From Actinomadura macrotermitis (GTDB taxonomy: Bacteria; Actinomycetota; Actinomycetes; Streptosporangiales; Streptosporangiaceae), in assembly GCF_009604375.1 (NCBI RefSeq), contig NZ_WEGH01000003.1, positions 186,001 through 250,000 on the forward strand: a stretch of DNA of 64,000 bases. The letters run 5' to 3'. Below the pieces are notes generated by a model. The model saw only the letters and a program-made list of their open reading frames with translations, was not told the origin of the DNA and made no database searches. Positions 1-8,985 of the stretch are shown here, piece by piece. How positions within the stretch are numbered: the first letter of the stretch is position 1; each line of letters begins with the position of its first letter. A program made the position numbers and the translations under genes.

Positions 1-1
1 C

Positions 2-1240
2 TCGTACCGGCAGCTCGACGGCGTACGGATGAGCGAGGCCTACGCCTCGACCCTGGACATCGGCTTCGAGGTGCGCGGCGGGCTGCTGGTCCGCCAGATC
101 CACCACTGGGCGGCGCTCCTGTTCATCGCCGCGATCATGGCGCACATGCTCCGGGTCTTCTTCACCGGCGCCTACCGCAAGCCGCGCGACCTCAACTGGC
201 TGGTCGGCCTGGCCATCTTCACGATCGTGCTGGTCGAGGGCCTGTTCGGCTACTCGCTTCCCGACGACGGGCTGTCGGGCGCCGGGCTGCGGGTCACCGC
301 CGGGGTGGTCCAGGCCCTTCCCCTGGTCGGCACCTACCTGCTGTTCTTCCTGTTCGGCGGGGAGTACCCGGGGACCGACATCGTGCCGCGGATGTTCACG
401 ATCCACGTCCTGCTGATCCCGGGCGTCATCCTGGCGCTGGTCGTCGCGCACATCCTGATCATGTGGCACCAGACGCACAGCTCGATGCCGGTCCGGCACC
501 ACACCGAACGGCAGACGCACGGCTACCCGTTCTTCCCGGTCTTCGTGGCCAAGACCGGCGCGTTCTTCCTGTTCACCTTCGGGGTGCTGGCGCTGCTGGC
601 CGCCGTCGCGCAGATCAACCCGGTCTGGCTGTACGGGCCGTCCGACCCCGCGGTGGTCTCGTCGGGATCGCAACCCGACTTCTACCTGGGCTTCCTGGAG
701 GGCGCCCTGCGTGTCATGCCCGCCTGGGAGACCACACTGTGGGGGCACACGGTCAGCTGGAACGTGCTGGTCCCCGGCCTGGTCCCGCTCGGCCTCCTGG
801 TGACCGGGGCGGCGTTCTGGCCGTGGCTGGAGCGCTGGGCCACCGGTGACCGCGGCCTCCACCACGTCAACGACCGGCCACGCAACGCGCCGGTGCGCAC
901 CTCGGCCGGTGTCGCCGTCACGACGTGCTACGCCGTGCTGTGGCTGGCCGGGGCCAACGACGTGATCTCCGACAGGTTCCACGTGTCGCTGTACGCGACC
1001 ACGTGGTTCTTCCGCGTCGCCCTCTTCACGCTCCCCGCCGCGGCCTACCAGGTGACCAAGCGGCTCTGCCTCGGCCTGCAGCGGCGGGACGCCGCCGCGC
1101 TGGCGCACGGCCACGAGAGCGGCGTGATCGTCATGACCCCCGAGGGCGGGTACACCGGGCTCCACCGGGAGGTGCCGCCGGACATGGCGGTCGTGCTGTC
1201 GGGCGGGCGGGGCTCGGCCCCGATCGAGGAGACGCCGTGA
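2..1240 (+). CDS. qcrB: Cytochrome bc1 complex cytochrome b subunit, 5'-truncated by window edge
   Basis: This is the 3' part of the membrane cytochrome b that oxidises menaquinol in the actinobacterial bc1-aa3 supercomplex. The frame is open from base 2, so the true start lies outside; the first visible residues (SYRQLDGVRMSEAYASTLDI) are internal QcrB sequence. Haem-ligand type histidines are visible in the RQIHHWAALLF helix and in the later VAHILIMWHQTHS helix, with about seven more hydrophobic segments. The C-terminal tail holds a QcrB-like TPEGGY motif. qcrC and qcrA would be expected just upstream. The stop overlaps the start of a small ORF (GTGA). Family assignment is secure. Whether it is the main copy or a paralogue cannot be judged here. 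Confidence 0.93.
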   Translation, partial: SYRQLDGVRMSEAYASTLDIGFEVRGGLLVRQIHHWAALLFIAAIMAHMLRVFFTGAYRKPRDLNWLVGLAIFTIVLVEGLFGYSLPDDGLSGAGLRVTAGVVQALPLVGTYLLFFLFGGEYPGTDIVPRMFTIHVLLIPGVILALVVAHILIMWHQTHSSMPVRHHTERQTHGYPFFPVFVAKTGAFFLFTFGVLALLAAVAQINPVWLYGPSDPAVVSSGSQPDFYLGFLEGALRVMPAWETTLWGHTVSWNVLVPGLVPLGLLVTGAAFWPWLERWATGDRGLHHVNDRPRNAPVRTSAGVAVTTCYAVLWLAGANDVISDRFHVSLYATTWFFRVALFTLPAAAYQVTKRLCLGLQRRDAAALAHGHESGVIVMTPEGGYTGLHREVPPDMAVVLSGGRGSAPIEETP

Positions 1241-1404
1241 ACGACGATGCCGTGAACGCCGACCTGGACGACGACGGGCGCGACGACGGCAAGACCGGCC
1301 GTCACGCCCTGGGCGACGGCCGCGATCCGTTCGCCGGCACCCGGCGCCTGGTCGGCGTCGCCCTCGACCGGCTGCTCGCCGACGGCACCCTCAGCCTCAA
1401 CTGA
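1237..1404 (+). CDS. Small acidic hypothetical protein overlapping qcrB
   Basis: This 55-residue reading frame starts with GTG inside the qcrB stop (GTGA overlap), the usual sign of translational coupling. The first half is rich in Asp and Asn (for example DLDDDGRDDG). The second half, with FAGTRRLVGVALDRLLADG, could form one amphipathic helix. There is no signal peptide or membrane segment. A strong hairpin follows 14 bases after the stop, so the ORF would be the last gene of the qcr transcript. I do not recognise a family. It could be a small bc1-associated peptide or a chance extension. Confidence 0.5.
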   Translation: MNDDAVNADLDDDGRDDGKTGRHALGDGRDPFAGTRRLVGVALDRLLADGTLSLN

Positions 1405-1418
1405 CCGCCGCCGGGAAA

Positions 1419-1446
1419 GGGCGGCCTCCCCGCGGGGAGGCCGCCC
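1419..1446. terminator. Bidirectional terminator hairpin
   Basis: A perfect 13-bp GC-rich stem (arms 1419-1431 and 1434-1446) with a 2-base centre lies between the plus-strand qcrB unit and the 3' end of the minus-strand protease. There is no U-tract, as is common in high-GC actinobacteria. Confidence 0.75.
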
Positions 1447-1452
1447 ACCGGA

Positions 1453-2511
1453 TCAGTAGACGCTCACGCCGTAGGCGGCGAGGGCCTCGGTGACCGGCTG
1501 GAAGAAGGTCGTGCCGCCGGACGAGCAGTTTCCGTTGCCGCCCGAGGTGAGCCCGTAGGCCGTCGTGCCGTTGTACAGCGACCCGCCGCTGTCGCCCGGC
1601 TCCGCGCAGACCGTGGTGCGGATGAGGCCGTACACGGTGCCCTCGGAGTAGCGGACGGTCTGGTTGAGGGCGGTCACCGTGCCGCTGTGGACGCCGGTGG
1701 TGCTGCCGCTGCGGCGGACGGTCTGGCCGACCACCGGGTCGGCGGCGGACGTGATGTCCTGCGTGCCCGGGTAGGTGTAGACGCCGCCGGTCTTGGTGAT
1801 GGAGGTGTTGGTGTAGCGGACGATGCCGTAGTCGTTGCCGGGGAAGCTGGTGCCCGCCCGGGTGCCGAGCACGGTGGAGCCGCTGGAGTCGGCGTACCAG
1901 GTCGCACCGATGTTGGTGCAGTGGCCCGCCGTGAGGAAGTAGTAGGTGGTGCCGCTGCGCACGTTGAAGCCGAGCGAGCAGCGGGCGCCGCCGGTGTAGA
2001 TGGCCTGGCCGCCGGCGATGAGCGGCGCGAACCGGCCCGCGACGCGTTCGACGCGCACGGCCTTGCCCTGCTTGGCGGCGACGGCGCGCAGCGCGGTCAG
2101 CTTCTTGCCGGTGACGGTGCTGTCGTAGGACAGCACGACCTGGTCGGTGGCGGGGTCGACGGCCCAGGCCGTGCCGCTGGACTTCACGCCCTTGTCGATG
2201 GCGGCGGTGACCTTGGCCAGGTCCGCGCCGTCGCGGGCGACGGTGCGCGGGGTGGCGCCGGCGGCGCGGACCTGGCGGGCGCCCGCGGCGTCGGAGACGG
2301 TGACCACGAGCTTGCCGCGGTCGAGGTAGGCGCCCGCGCTGCGCTTGCCGAGCTGCTTGGCCAGCCGGGCCGCCACGGCGGAGGGGTCGGGGGCGGCCGG
2401 GGCCGCCTGCGGGGCGGCCGCGTGCGCGGCCGGGAGGGCGGTCAGGGCGGCGGCCGCGATGGCGGCGCTCGCACCGATGACGGTGGCGGGACGGAGGGTG
2501 GACTTCCTCAC
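1453..2511 (-). CDS. Secreted streptogrisin-like S1 serine protease with propeptide
   Basis: This is a secreted chymotrypsin-fold protease of the alpha-lytic/streptogrisin group, made as a 352-residue zymogen. Residues 1 to about 31 are a Sec signal peptide ending in an AHA motif. About residues 35-164 are the folding prodomain. The mature protease starts near 165 (IAGGQAIYTGG) and has the triad His197 (TAGHC), Asp227 (NDYGIV) and Ser308 (GDSGG), plus cysteines for the usual disulfides. The GTG start is chosen because AGGAGG lies 4 bases upstream (2516-2521) and the signal peptide begins there; a longer open frame upstream has no signal sequence. It probably degrades protein outside the cell. 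Confidence 0.93.
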   Translation of the reverse strand: MRKSTLRPATVIGASAAIAAAALTALPAAHAAAPQAAPAAPDPSAVAARLAKQLGKRSAGAYLDRGKLVVTVSDAAGARQVRAAGATPRTVARDGADLAKVTAAIDKGVKSSGTAWAVDPATDQVVLSYDSTVTGKKLTALRAVAAKQGKAVRVERVAGRFAPLIAGGQAIYTGGARCSLGFNVRSGTTYYFLTAGHCTNIGATWYADSSGSTVLGTRAGTSFPGNDYGIVRYTNTSITKTGGVYTYPGTQDITSAADPVVGQTVRRSGSTTGVHSGTVTALNQTVRYSEGTVYGLIRTTVCAEPGDSGGSLYNGTTAYGLTSGGNGNCSSGGTTFFQPVTEALAAYGVSVY

Positions 2512-3037
2512 TGTGCCTCCTGGGAGCCAGGGCGCACCCGACTGGCGCGCCCCGATTACCGCAAATAGTGGGAAAGGCCGTGGATAGCCCGCAAGGCACA
2601 AAAAACACCCAAGGATCGCCGCCGGTGTGGCAAACATGCGGAACCCGCCCGTCAGCCGCATTTCGCGCCGCTTCGAGGGAGTTCCCGGCGGCGGGATGAC
2701 CGCAAGAGGCCAGGTGGGCACTCTTTCCTGGCATCAATGAACAACAATGTGGCCGCCCGATGGCAACTTTTCCGGTGGCCCGCCGGACGGGACGCGCGGA
2801 CCTGCACGTCTGCGGAAACGCCGGCAAACCTGAGGGCGCCGGAAACGGGTAGCGGCTGCTTCACAGGGAGCGAAGGGGTCGTGCCCGCCCCGGCCCACGG
2901 CACCGGTCCCGACCAGCGCTCTTCTCGCGCCGGTCACGCCGGCCCCGGCCCGCTCTCCGTCCCGGGGCCGCCGGTCCCGGCGAGAAAGTGCCAAGTAACC
3001 GGGCCCTCACTTGTCGTGATCCGCACCCGCCGCGGGC
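2512..3037. other. 526-base intergenic region between two minus-strand genes
   Basis: No convincing gene is seen. The part near 2512-2740 should hold the protease promoter, but I find no clear -35/-10 pair. A short 8-bp stem (2941-2948 with 2962-2969) may end transcription of the hydrolase gene at 3038. The open frames here lack ribosome sites and family resemblance. Confidence 0.5.
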
Positions 3038-4237
3038 TCAGTCCTCGGCGCCGGCGGGCTCGTCCGCCGGGCGCGCGGTCAGCCACCCGTGGATGCGGTC
3101 GTAGACGTCGGGGTGGTTGAGCAGGTCGAAGTGGTGCAGGCGCGGCAGGCGGCAGATGTGCTCGGGCGGGAGCTCGAAGCGCCGGGTGCCGCAGGCGCTG
3201 TCCGGCCGGACCAGCAGGTCCCCGAGCAGGTTCCCCGCCAGGGAGCCGTCGCGGCCCGCGACGGTGGCGACCACGATGAAGTGGCGGGCCCCCTCGTGCA
3301 GCGGGACGTCGGCCTCCTCGTCCTCCAGCAGGGTGCCGCGGCGCAGGTCCTTGATGCCCGCGCTGCGTCCGTCGATGATCGTGGCGATCGAGCGGGTCTC
3401 GCCGAGCACGCCGAGCGCGCGCGCCAGGAGCGTCGCGCCCTGCTCCAGCGGGGCGCCGAGGTGGGGGCTGCCGAGCGTGACGGTGTCGCGGACGAGCGCG
3501 GGCCACGCCCGGTCCCCGGCCTGGGCCAGGGCGCTGCGGATCACCAGGCCGCCCATCGAGTGGCCGACCAGCAGCAGGTCCTCGACGGGGACGGGCCAGG
3601 CCGCCACCAGGTCCTCCAGCAGGGCCGCCAGCTCCCTGCCGTTCGCCGGGATGCGGGCGCCGGTGTTGTAGCGGATCTGGACGGGCGTGTAGCCGAGGTC
3701 CTCGCGCAGGCGGTCGCCGTAGGTGACGCCGGGACGGCCGTAGTACTGCACCGACTTGTAGGCCCACGCGCCCTCGGTCTCGGTGAGGCCGTGCAGGAAG
3801 ACCGCGACGCGCCCGGCCGGATCGGGGTGCGTCTCGGCGAGGACGTCCGGGCGGATGGGCACGTTGCGCCCGTCCACCCGGACGGTCATCTCCAGCGCCA
3901 GGGGGCTGCCCTCGTCCCGCAGCCGGTCGCCGTGCCAGGCGTTGAGCATGGCCAGCGGGACGGCGGCGCGGCGGTCGTCCTCCAGGGGCCGGCCGTCCGA
4001 CGCCTCCGCCAGGACCCGCCCGGCGGCGCGGCCCGCCGCGGAGAACGTGCCGCCCACCGTGCTGTAGACGGCGTCCGCGATGCCGTCGTGCAGAACGCGG
4101 ACGGGCGCGGCGGCGGGGCCGACGCCGCGGAAGACCCGCGCGGCGATGCCGCGGTGCATCTGGCGGACGCGCGCGGTGCCGCCGCTGAGGGCCTTGCCCG
4201 TCAACTCGCCGAGGGCGCGGGTCTCGTTCGGTCGCAT
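3038..4237 (-). CDS. Alpha/beta-hydrolase, lipase/PGAP1-like
   Basis: This is a 399-residue serine hydrolase that probably acts on an ester or lipid; the substrate is unknown. The nucleophile elbow GHSMGG is at residues 225-230 (Ser227). An oxyanion-type FLHGLTE stretch lies at about 147-153. The LHHFDLLNHPDVYD stretch near the C-terminus probably supplies the catalytic His. The first ~110 residues are a helical extension not typical of the fold. No signal peptide or membrane segment is apparent. The start is the ATG at 4237 (MRPNETRAL); an upstream in-frame start would add an unlikely Arg/Cys-rich leader. It stands alone, with spacers on both sides. Confidence 0.8.
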   Translation of the reverse strand: MRPNETRALGELTGKALSGGTARVRQMHRGIAARVFRGVGPAAAPVRVLHDGIADAVYSTVGGTFSAAGRAAGRVLAEASDGRPLEDDRRAAVPLAMLNAWHGDRLRDEGSPLALEMTVRVDGRNVPIRPDVLAETHPDPAGRVAVFLHGLTETEGAWAYKSVQYYGRPGVTYGDRLREDLGYTPVQIRYNTGARIPANGRELAALLEDLVAAWPVPVEDLLLVGHSMGGLVIRSALAQAGDRAWPALVRDTVTLGSPHLGAPLEQGATLLARALGVLGETRSIATIIDGRSAGIKDLRRGTLLEDEEADVPLHEGARHFIVVATVAGRDGSLAGNLLGDLLVRPDSACGTRRFELPPEHICRLPRLHHFDLLNHPDVYDRIHGWLTARPADEPAGAED

Positions 4238-4409
4238 GCCCGCACGATCCCCCAGCGGTCCGCCCCCCGTCAAAGCCCGCCGGCAAAGCACGCGCCATCC
4301 GAGCACGCACGCCGAAGCACCCCGCCAAAGCACGCATCACCCAAGCACGGGACCACCCGAACACCGGCACCCCCCGAAGACCGGGGCCACCTGAACACCG
4401 GGGCCACCC

Positions 4410-4462
4410 CGGCACGGGGGCCGACGGCCCCGGCTTGAGCCGGGCCGTCGGCCCCCGTGCCG
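4410..4462 (-). terminator. Terminator downstream of ligA-like gene
   Basis: A long, nearly perfect hairpin has arms 4410-4434 and 4439-4462, a TTGA loop and one bulged base. It lies 44 bases past the 3' end of the minus-strand ligase gene. The adjoining bases 4260-4410 hold short imperfect repeats of AAGCACGC and GAACACCGG type. Confidence 0.75.
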
Positions 4463-4505
4463 TCAATCCCATGTTCTCAGCCCCGTGCCCTGGCGGCCCG
4501 TGCCG

Positions 4506-6569
4506 TCAAGCCAGGAAGTCGGCGACGCGGGCGGCGAACTCCTCCGGGGTGGCGATCTCCACGCCGAGCTTCTCCGCCTTGTCGCGCTTGGAGCCGGCCT
4601 TCTCGCCCGCGACGAGCAGAGCGGTGCGCGCCGACACCGACGACGACGCCTTCCCGCCCGCGCGCTCGATCAGCTCGTTCACCTGGGTGCGGGTGAGGTC
4701 GGCCAGCGGGCCGCTCATCGCGCCGGTGACGACGACCGACATGCCCGACAGCGGCAGCTCGTCGGCGTCCGCCGCCGGTGCGCCGGGGCCGGTGGCGCCC
4801 GGCTCGGTCATGCCGAGCCCGGCCGCGGCGAGCCGGTCGATCAGCGGGCCCAGCTCGGCGATCTCGGCGACCAGCAGCGCGGCGCGCTCGGGGCCGACCC
4901 CGTCGACGTCCTGGAACGCCTCGGCGTCGGCGGCGCGGATGGCGTCCATGGTGGCGAAGTGGCGGGCGATGCGCCGCGACATCGAGCGGCCGGTGCCGCG
5001 GATGCCGAGCGCGCAGAACACCTTGTTGAGCGGCTTGGCCTTGGCGGCCTCGATGGCGGCCAGCAGGTTGTCGGTGCTGGTCTCGCCCATCCGGTCCAGA
5101 TCGAGGAGCTGCTCGCGGGTGAGGGAGAACAGGTCGGCGAAGTCGGCGATGAGCCCGGCGGTGACGAGCTGGTCGACGATCTTCTCGCCGAGGCCCTCGA
5201 TGTCGAGCTGGTCGCGGCCGACGGCGTAGCGGACCGAGGCGATGGCGTGGCAGGCGCGGCCCTGCGCGCAGCGCCAGCGCTTCTGCGCGTCGTCGATGCC
5301 CTGGCCGCAGCGCGGGCACGCGTCCGGGATCTCGATCGGGGTCTCCTCGCCGGTGCGCAGGTGCACCACCGGCGCCTCGACGCGCGGGATGACGTCGCCG
5401 GCCCGGTAGACGGTGACGTGGTCGCCGATCATCAGGTCGCGGCGGGCGATGTCGCCGGCGTTGTGCAGGGTGGCGTAGGCGATGACGGCCCCGTCGACCT
5501 CGACCGGCTCCAGCACCGCGCGGGGCGCGATGATGCCGGTGCGGCCGACGTTCCATTCCACCGCGACCAGCCTGGTGATCTTCTCGACGGCGGGCAGCTT
5601 GTAGGCGGTGGCCCAGCGCGGCGCGCGCGAGGACAGCCCGGCCTGCTCCTGGTCGGCGGCCAGGTCGGCCTTGACCACGATGCCGTCGATGCCGAACTCC
5701 AGCGTCGCGCGCAGCGCGGCGATCTCCTCGACGCGGGCCTGCACCTGCTCCACGGTCGCCGCGACGACGCCGGGGACCGGAGTGGAGGCGGTGGTGTTGG
5801 CGCCGAGTTCGGCGACCAGCTCCATGATCTCGCTGTGCGGGGCCTCGCGCAGCCGCGCGGTGAGCTCCTCGCCGGACTCCAGCGGCAGCGCGCCGTAGGC
5901 GAAGAACGTCATCTCCACCGCGTAGGCGCGGTCCTTGGCGCGCAGCGACCCGGCGGCGGCGCTGCGCGGGTTGGCGAACGCGGCGCCGCCCGCGCCGGTG
6001 CGCGCGGTGTTGGCGTCCTCGAACTGGGCGCGCGTCATCAGCACCTCGCCGCGCAGCTCGACCGAGACCGGCCGGGCGAGGCGGGCGGGCAGCCCGGTGA
6101 CGGTGCCGATGGCGTGCGAGACGTCCTCGCCCGCCGCGCCGTCACCGCGCGTGACCAGCTGGACGAGCCGGCCCTCGCGGTAGCGGGCCGAGATCGCCAG
6201 CCCGTCGAGCTTCGGCTCGACGCTCCACCGCTCGACCGGGCGGCCGAGGCGGCGCTCCAGCCCGGCCGCCCAGGACGCCAGGTCCTCGGGCCCGAACACG
6301 TTGTCCAGGCTCAGCATCGGCACGGTGTGCGGCACGTCGCCGACGACCGCTCCCCCGGCGACCTTGCCGGTCGGCGACTCGGGAAGCACCTGGTCGGGGT
6401 GCTCCTCCTCGTAGGCGGCGATGCCGCGCACCAGCCGGTCGAAGGCGTCGTCGTCCAGGACGGAGTCGCCCTCGCCGTAGTAGGCCGCGGCGGCGCTGAC
6501 GGCGGTCTGGACGGCGGCGGCGTACGCGGCCTCGTCACCGATCTCGGTGATCGCGGGGGTCTCGGTCAT
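4506..6569 (-). CDS. ligA: NAD-dependent DNA ligase, LigA2-like
   Basis: This 687-residue ligase would seal DNA nicks using NAD. The adenylation lysine is Lys120 in EPKLDG. The zinc finger is Cys418, Cys421, Cys434 and Cys440. HhH repeats follow, and a BRCT domain occupies about 608-687. In the NMN-binding domain Ia, the Tyr-His pair of E. coli LigA (Y22/H23) aligns with Y30/Y31, and Tyr35 aligns with Phe43, while the two Asp are kept. These changes, and the position 35 bases after a UvrA-like gene, suggest the second, LigA2-type ligase seen in some streptomycetes rather than the essential copy. That is inference. The ATG at 6569 is the natural start. Confidence 0.9.
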   Translation of the reverse strand: MTETPAITEIGDEAAYAAAVQTAVSAAAAYYGEGDSVLDDDAFDRLVRGIAAYEEEHPDQVLPESPTGKVAGGAVVGDVPHTVPMLSLDNVFGPEDLASWAAGLERRLGRPVERWSVEPKLDGLAISARYREGRLVQLVTRGDGAAGEDVSHAIGTVTGLPARLARPVSVELRGEVLMTRAQFEDANTARTGAGGAAFANPRSAAAGSLRAKDRAYAVEMTFFAYGALPLESGEELTARLREAPHSEIMELVAELGANTTASTPVPGVVAATVEQVQARVEEIAALRATLEFGIDGIVVKADLAADQEQAGLSSRAPRWATAYKLPAVEKITRLVAVEWNVGRTGIIAPRAVLEPVEVDGAVIAYATLHNAGDIARRDLMIGDHVTVYRAGDVIPRVEAPVVHLRTGEETPIEIPDACPRCGQGIDDAQKRWRCAQGRACHAIASVRYAVGRDQLDIEGLGEKIVDQLVTAGLIADFADLFSLTREQLLDLDRMGETSTDNLLAAIEAAKAKPLNKVFCALGIRGTGRSMSRRIARHFATMDAIRAADAEAFQDVDGVGPERAALLVAEIAELGPLIDRLAAAGLGMTEPGATGPGAPAADADELPLSGMSVVVTGAMSGPLADLTRTQVNELIERAGGKASSSVSARTALLVAGEKAGSKRDKAEKLGVEIATPEEFAARVADFLA

Positions 6570-6604
6570 GGGCACATTCTCTCGCGTGCCACCGACATTC
6601 CCGG

Positions 6605-8953
6605 TTACCGTCGGTGCCGGTCCAGGCGGGCCTTCAGGTAGGGCGCGGTGATGCTGCCGGCGGTCCCGGCGACCTCGGCCGGGGTGCCCTGCGCGACGAT
6701 CCGGCCGCCGCGGTCGCCGCCGCCGGGCCCGAGGTCGACGACGTGGTCGGCGGCGGCGACCACGTCCATGTCGTGCTCCACGACGACCACGGTGGCGCCG
6801 CCGTCGACCAGGTCGTGCAGCCGGTCCATGAGCAGGTCGGCGTCGGCCGGGTGCAGGCCGGTGGTGGGCTCGTCCAGCAGGTAGAGGGTGTCGGCGGGCC
6901 GGGTGCGCTGGAGCTCGGCGGCGAGCTTGACGCGCTGGGCCTCGCCGCCGGACAGCTCGGTCGCGGGCTGGCCGAGCCGCAGGTAGCCGAGGCCGACGTC
7001 GCGCAGCGTCCGCAAGGAGCGGGCGGCGGCGGGGACGTCGGTCAGGAACCCGGCGGCGTCGTCCACGGTCATGTCCAGGACCTCCGCGATATTGGCGCCG
7101 TTGTAGCGGATCCGCAGCGTGTCGGGGTTGTAGCGGGCGCCGTGGCATACCGGGCAGGGCGCGTAGGTGCTCGGCAGGAACAGCAGCTCCACCGAGACGT
7201 ACCCTTCGCCCTGGCAGTTCTCGCAGCGCCCGCCGGGCACGTTGAAGGAGAACCGGCCGGCGCCGTAGCGGCGCTCCTTGGCCTCGGGGGTCGCCGCGAA
7301 CAGCTTGCGGACGGTGTCGAACAGGCCGGTGTAGGTGGCCAGGTTGGAGCGGGGCGTGCGGCCGATGGGCCGCTGGTCGACGCGCACGACGCGGCCGGTG
7401 GCGGCGTCCTCCATGGCGTCGACGAGGCTGGACTTGCCCGACCCGGACACCCCGGTGACGGCGGTGAAGACGCCGAGCGGCACGTCGACGTCCAGATCGC
7501 ACAGGTTGTGCCGGTCGATGCCGCGCAGCTCCAGCACACCCGACGGCGCGCGCGGCGCGCGCGCGGGCCGCCCGGCCCCCTCGAACAGGTAGCGGCCGGT
7601 GACCGAGTCCGCGACCTCGCGCAGCCCTTCGACGGGCCCGCTGTACAGGACCCGGCCGCCGTGCACGCCCGCGGCGGGCCCGACGTCGACGATCCAGTCA
7701 GCGCGGTGCACCACCTCCAGGTCGTGTTCCACGAAGAAGACGCTGTTGCCGGCCTTCTTGATCCGCTCCAGCACCGCCACCAGCGACTCGGTGTCGGCCG
7801 GGTGCAGCCCGGCCGACGGCTCGTCCAGGATGTACACCACCCCGAACAGGCCCGAGCGCAGCTGGGTGGCCAGGCGGAGCCGCTGCAGCTCGCCCGCCGA
7901 CAGCGTCGGGGCGGCGCGGGAGACGCCGAGGTAGCCGAGGCCGAGCTCGGCCAGGTCGTCGATGCGGGCGATGATGTCGCGGCTGATCACCGCGGCCGCG
8001 TCGTCGCCGGTCGCATGCGGCCGCAGCACGTCCGCCAGCTCGGTGAGGGGCAGCGCGGCGAGCCCGGCGATGTTGAGCCCGGCGAAGGTGACCGCGAGCG
8101 CGTCCAGGTTCAGCCGCTGCCCCCGGCAGACCGGGCAGGGCGAGGTGACCAGGAACCGTTCCATGCGCCGGCGGCGGCCCTCGCTCGCCGAACCGGAGTA
8201 GGTGCGCAGCACCAGCCGCCGGGCGCTGGCGTAGGTGCCCTGGTAGGAGCGCTGGACCTGGCCGGCGGAGCGGACGGGGTGGACGGTGACGACGGGCTGC
8301 TCGTCGGTGAACAGGATCCAGTCGCGCTGCTCCTGCGGCAGCTCCCGCCAGGGCCGGTCGATGTCGTAGCCGAGGGTCTCCAGGATGTCGCGCAGGTTCT
8401 TGCCGTGCCAGGCGCCCGGCCAGGACGCGATCGCGCCGTCGCGGATGCTCAGCGAGGGGTCGGGGACCAGCGTCTGCTCGGTGACCTCGTGCACCTCCCC
8501 GAGGCCGTGGCAGTTCGGGCAGGCGCCGATGGCGGTGTTGGGGGAGAAGGCGTCGGAGTACAGCGGCTCGGCGCCGGGCGGGTAGTCGCCGGCCCGCGAC
8601 ATCAGCATGCGCAGCAGGTTGGACAGGGTGGTGACGGTCCCGACCGAGGAGCGCGCGGACGGCACCGAGCGGCGCTGCTCCAGGGCGACGGCGGGCGGCA
8701 GTCCGGTGATCTGGTCGACCTGGGGCGTCCCGGCCTGGTGCAGCAGCCGCCGCGCGTAGGGCGCGACCGACTCCATGTACCGGCGCTGCGCCTCGGCGTA
8801 CAGGGTGCCGAACGCCAGGGACGACTTGCCCGAGCCCGACACCCCGGTGAAGACCACCAGGGCGTCGCGCGGGACGGCCAGGTCCACGTCGCGCAGGTTG
8901 TGCTCGCGGGCGCCGCGCACCCGCACGAACGGATCGGCGGAACCAGTCTCCAT
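6605..8953 (-). CDS. UvrA-like ABC ATPase (short, DrrC/UvrA2 type)
   Basis: This protein has two ABC ATPase halves, each with a UvrA-type zinc module. Walker A motifs are GVSGSGKSS at about 37-45 and again in the second half. Zinc cysteines include C145/C148, C273/C276, CENCQGEGYV and CPVCHGARYN. Signatures are LSAGELQR and LSGGEAQR, with two LDEP Walker B boxes. At 782 residues it is about 170 shorter than true UvrA and appears to lack the UvrB-binding/insertion regions. It therefore fits the UvrA2/DrrC group linked in other species to resistance to DNA-binding drugs. It lies 32 bases after the MMPL gene and 35 bases before the ligase, so co-transcription is likely. The substrate or lesion is unknown. 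Confidence 0.9.
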   Translation of the reverse strand: METGSADPFVRVRGAREHNLRDVDLAVPRDALVVFTGVSGSGKSSLAFGTLYAEAQRRYMESVAPYARRLLHQAGTPQVDQITGLPPAVALEQRRSVPSARSSVGTVTTLSNLLRMLMSRAGDYPPGAEPLYSDAFSPNTAIGACPNCHGLGEVHEVTEQTLVPDPSLSIRDGAIASWPGAWHGKNLRDILETLGYDIDRPWRELPQEQRDWILFTDEQPVVTVHPVRSAGQVQRSYQGTYASARRLVLRTYSGSASEGRRRRMERFLVTSPCPVCRGQRLNLDALAVTFAGLNIAGLAALPLTELADVLRPHATGDDAAAVISRDIIARIDDLAELGLGYLGVSRAAPTLSAGELQRLRLATQLRSGLFGVVYILDEPSAGLHPADTESLVAVLERIKKAGNSVFFVEHDLEVVHRADWIVDVGPAAGVHGGRVLYSGPVEGLREVADSVTGRYLFEGAGRPARAPRAPSGVLELRGIDRHNLCDLDVDVPLGVFTAVTGVSGSGKSSLVDAMEDAATGRVVRVDQRPIGRTPRSNLATYTGLFDTVRKLFAATPEAKERRYGAGRFSFNVPGGRCENCQGEGYVSVELLFLPSTYAPCPVCHGARYNPDTLRIRYNGANIAEVLDMTVDDAAGFLTDVPAAARSLRTLRDVGLGYLRLGQPATELSGGEAQRVKLAAELQRTRPADTLYLLDEPTTGLHPADADLLMDRLHDLVDGGATVVVVEHDMDVVAAADHVVDLGPGGGDRGGRIVAQGTPAEVAGTAGSITAPYLKARLDRHRR

Positions 8954-8985
8954 GATCCCCACAGTACCGATCCGTTCACGCAGGG

